Below, in pieces: positions 22,799 through 24,001 of a DNA stretch of 24,001 nucleotides (the stretch's first letter is position 1; each line of letters starts with the position of its first letter). The stretch spans positions 1 to 24,001 of the forward strand of contig CALDSM010000887.1 in the NCBI GenBank assembly GCA_937923585.1, written 5' to 3'. This DNA is from an uncultured bacterium. Its GTDB lineage: Bacteria > Hydrogenedentota > Hydrogenedentia > Hydrogenedentales > CAITNO01. The notes beneath the pieces were generated by a model. The model was not told the origin of the DNA, did no database searches, and saw nothing but the letters and a program-made list of their open reading frames with translations. Both the position numbers and the translations under genes were made by a program.

Positions 22799-23878
22799 AT
22801 GCAACGCCGCATTCAAATCATACTCGGCGCGGTTATCGGCGTGCTGCTGGTCTGGTGGCTTTTCAAGGACACGAACTGGGTGGCCGTGGGGGCGGCCCTG
22901 CGCGCGGCAAACTGGGGGTGGCTGGCCTTCGGCATCGCCACGATCCTCCTTTCGTTTGTGGTGCGCATCTGGCGGTGGAGCTACATTGTCTGCGGCGACC
23001 AGAAGGTTTCCTTCAGCCGGATGTTCAGCGCCACGCAGATCGGGTTCCTTGCCAATTTCGTGCTGCCGGCGCGGATGGGCGAGCCGGTACGCGCGATCGT
23101 GCTGAGCCGCAGCACGGGCATCCCCTTCAGCAAGACCTTCGCCTATGTGGCGATTGACCGGGTGACGGACATGGCGGGCCTCGCCATGGTGCTGGCGCTG
23201 ACGGTGGCCACCTTTCATCCGGCGCAGCCGTTCCGGCTGCCGGGGGATCTTGGGAACCTGTATTCGGGCGAGATCTCGGGAACGCTGGTGCGGCGCGCCG
23301 CCGAGACGGTGGCGTTGGGGATCATCGTGCTGACCGGCGCCATGTTCTTTGTCTACCTTCAGCGCGAACGGGTGGTGCGCTGGAGCGGGTGGATCACGGG
23401 GCTTGTCTCGAAGCGGCTGGCGCAGCAGGTCTCGCGCCTGGCCGCGCACTTTACCGAGGGCATGTCGGCGATGGGCAAGCCCTCGCATCTGGGGCGATCC
23501 GTTGCGGTGAGCCTGCTACTTTGGGTAGTCTTCGCGGTCGGCCACTGGGCGATGTTCAAGGGAATGAACCTGAACCTGCCCTGGTATGCGCCTTTTGTCA
23601 CGCTGTCCATGCTGGCGGTGTTCATCACGGTGCCGGGTCCTCCGGGTTTTGTGGGGCCGTTTCATGTGGCGATTGTGGCGGGGCTGCTGCTGGTGAAGCC
23701 GGACATTGACCTGGATGTGGCGCGCGCAACGGCAATCCTGGCGCACCTGATCAATCTGGTGCCGGTGGTGATTGTGGGGGTGTGGTGCCTGTCCACGGAG
23801 AAGATGAGCCTGCGCGAGTTGCAGCACGAGAGCGAACAGGTTGCGGAGCATGGCGCTGAACGGGAGACCGGGGCCTGA
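22799..23878 (+). CDS. lysylphosphatidylglycerol synthase TM-domain / UPF0104 membrane protein
   Basis: 359-residue polytopic inner-membrane protein (about 7-8 helices) of the family containing MprF's flippase domain and YbhN. The conserved block GFLANFVLPARMGEPVRA (82-99) matches the family's GxxxNxxLPxRxGExxR motif, followed by SRSTGIPFSKTFAYVAIDRV. A later FITVPGPPGFVGPFHVA is also family-typical. It has no soluble aminoacyl-transferase domain, so it is more likely a lipid-linked flippase or exporter than a synthase. ATG at 22799 lies 17 nt after AAGGAG, longer than usual; no better in-frame start is seen. Substrate unknown. Confidence 0.82.
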   Translation: MQRRIQIILGAVIGVLLVWWLFKDTNWVAVGAALRAANWGWLAFGIATILLSFVVRIWRWSYIVCGDQKVSFSRMFSATQIGFLANFVLPARMGEPVRAIVLSRSTGIPFSKTFAYVAIDRVTDMAGLAMVLALTVATFHPAQPFRLPGDLGNLYSGEISGTLVRRAAETVALGIIVLTGAMFFVYLQRERVVRWSGWITGLVSKRLAQQVSRLAAHFTEGMSAMGKPSHLGRSVAVSLLLWVVFAVGHWAMFKGMNLNLPWYAPFVTLSMLAVFITVPGPPGFVGPFHVAIVAGLLLVKPDIDLDVARATAILAHLINLVPVVIVGVWCLSTEKMSLRELQHESEQVAEHGAERETGA

Positions 23879-23947
23879 GGCCGGACGAAGCGTCGTCTCG
23901 TGGGTGTGTTCGCCCCCTTCGGGGACGTGCTCGGTTTCTGCCATTAA

Positions 23948-23976
23948 CCACGGGTTCCGCTTCGCTCCACCCGTGG
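23948..23976. terminator. stem-loop near the right edge
   Basis: CCACGGGT (23948-23955) pairs with ACCCGTGG (23969-23976) across a 13-nt loop, followed by CTATTGTTG. It lies 70 bp after the LPG-type gene. A smaller CCC-TTCG-GGG hairpin is at 23915-23924. Terminator or dispersed palindrome. Nothing else is seen from 23879 to the edge. Confidence 0.4.
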
Positions 23977-24001
23977 CTATTGTTGTATGGCCCCTCCGGG
24001 G

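Overview
The window is a GC-rich bacterial chromosome segment, most likely from an uncultured heterotroph of the Hydrogenedentota/PVC-like sphere. This placement is an inference. It rests on the 1126-residue secreted protein (tandem beta-helix modules, PASTA repeats, a short GEGE-type linker, EF-hands and a Cys-x-x-Cys plus hydrophobic C-terminus), on the mix of SSS symporter, glycosidase, lyase-like and DUF3748 genes, and on the degenerate 9-bp GGGACC-type intergenic repeats. No rRNA or other phylogenetic marker is present, so the assignment is soft.

Layout. Positions 1-3190 hold a central-carbon pair read divergently: malate synthase A (cut by the left edge, minus strand) and GTP-type PEP carboxykinase (plus), separated by a 428-bp region with four dyads. 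Positions 3306-7388 are a minus-strand sugar cluster: a divergent GH2 beta-mannosidase-like enzyme, a ribokinase and a ribulose-phosphate-3-epimerase-like protein that lacks most of the family's metal ligands, with structured repeats in the gaps. Next come a secreted DUF3748 (YidR-like) protein (plus) and a membrane-anchored SGNH/GDSL hydrolase (minus). A tRNA-Ser(GCU) with encoded CCA follows, then a 57-residue membrane protein under a near-consensus promoter.

Positions 10859-13597 are a tightly overlapped minus-strand operon: an SSS-family sodium:solute symporter, two small two-TM membrane proteins and a 207-residue protein of unknown function. Divergent from it are a GT2 glycosyltransferase-methyltransferase fusion and a radical SAM/SPASM protein. 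Then, from its own promoter, comes the large beta-helix/PASTA/EF-hand surface protein. Just after it lies a short C-terminal fragment nearly identical to the end of the GT2-methyltransferase gene, so a 72-bp direct repeat brackets about 5 kb.

The right end holds an HD-domain hydrolase (minus), a Tyr/Gly/His-rich lipoprotein (plus), an alginate-lyase-family-like membrane-anchored protein (minus) and an LPG-synthase-type (UPF0104) flippase-like membrane protein (plus).

Together the genes fit a polysaccharide-scavenging heterotroph. Glycan cleavage, Na+-coupled uptake and sugar kinase/epimerase steps feed central metabolism, while the glyoxylate shunt and PEP carboxykinase allow growth on C2 units. 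No CRISPR array, phage or intact insertion sequence is visible. The least explained elements are the SSS operon with its small subunits, the metal-site-deficient epimerase homologue, the promoter-driven 57-aa protein and the duplicated methyltransferase tail.
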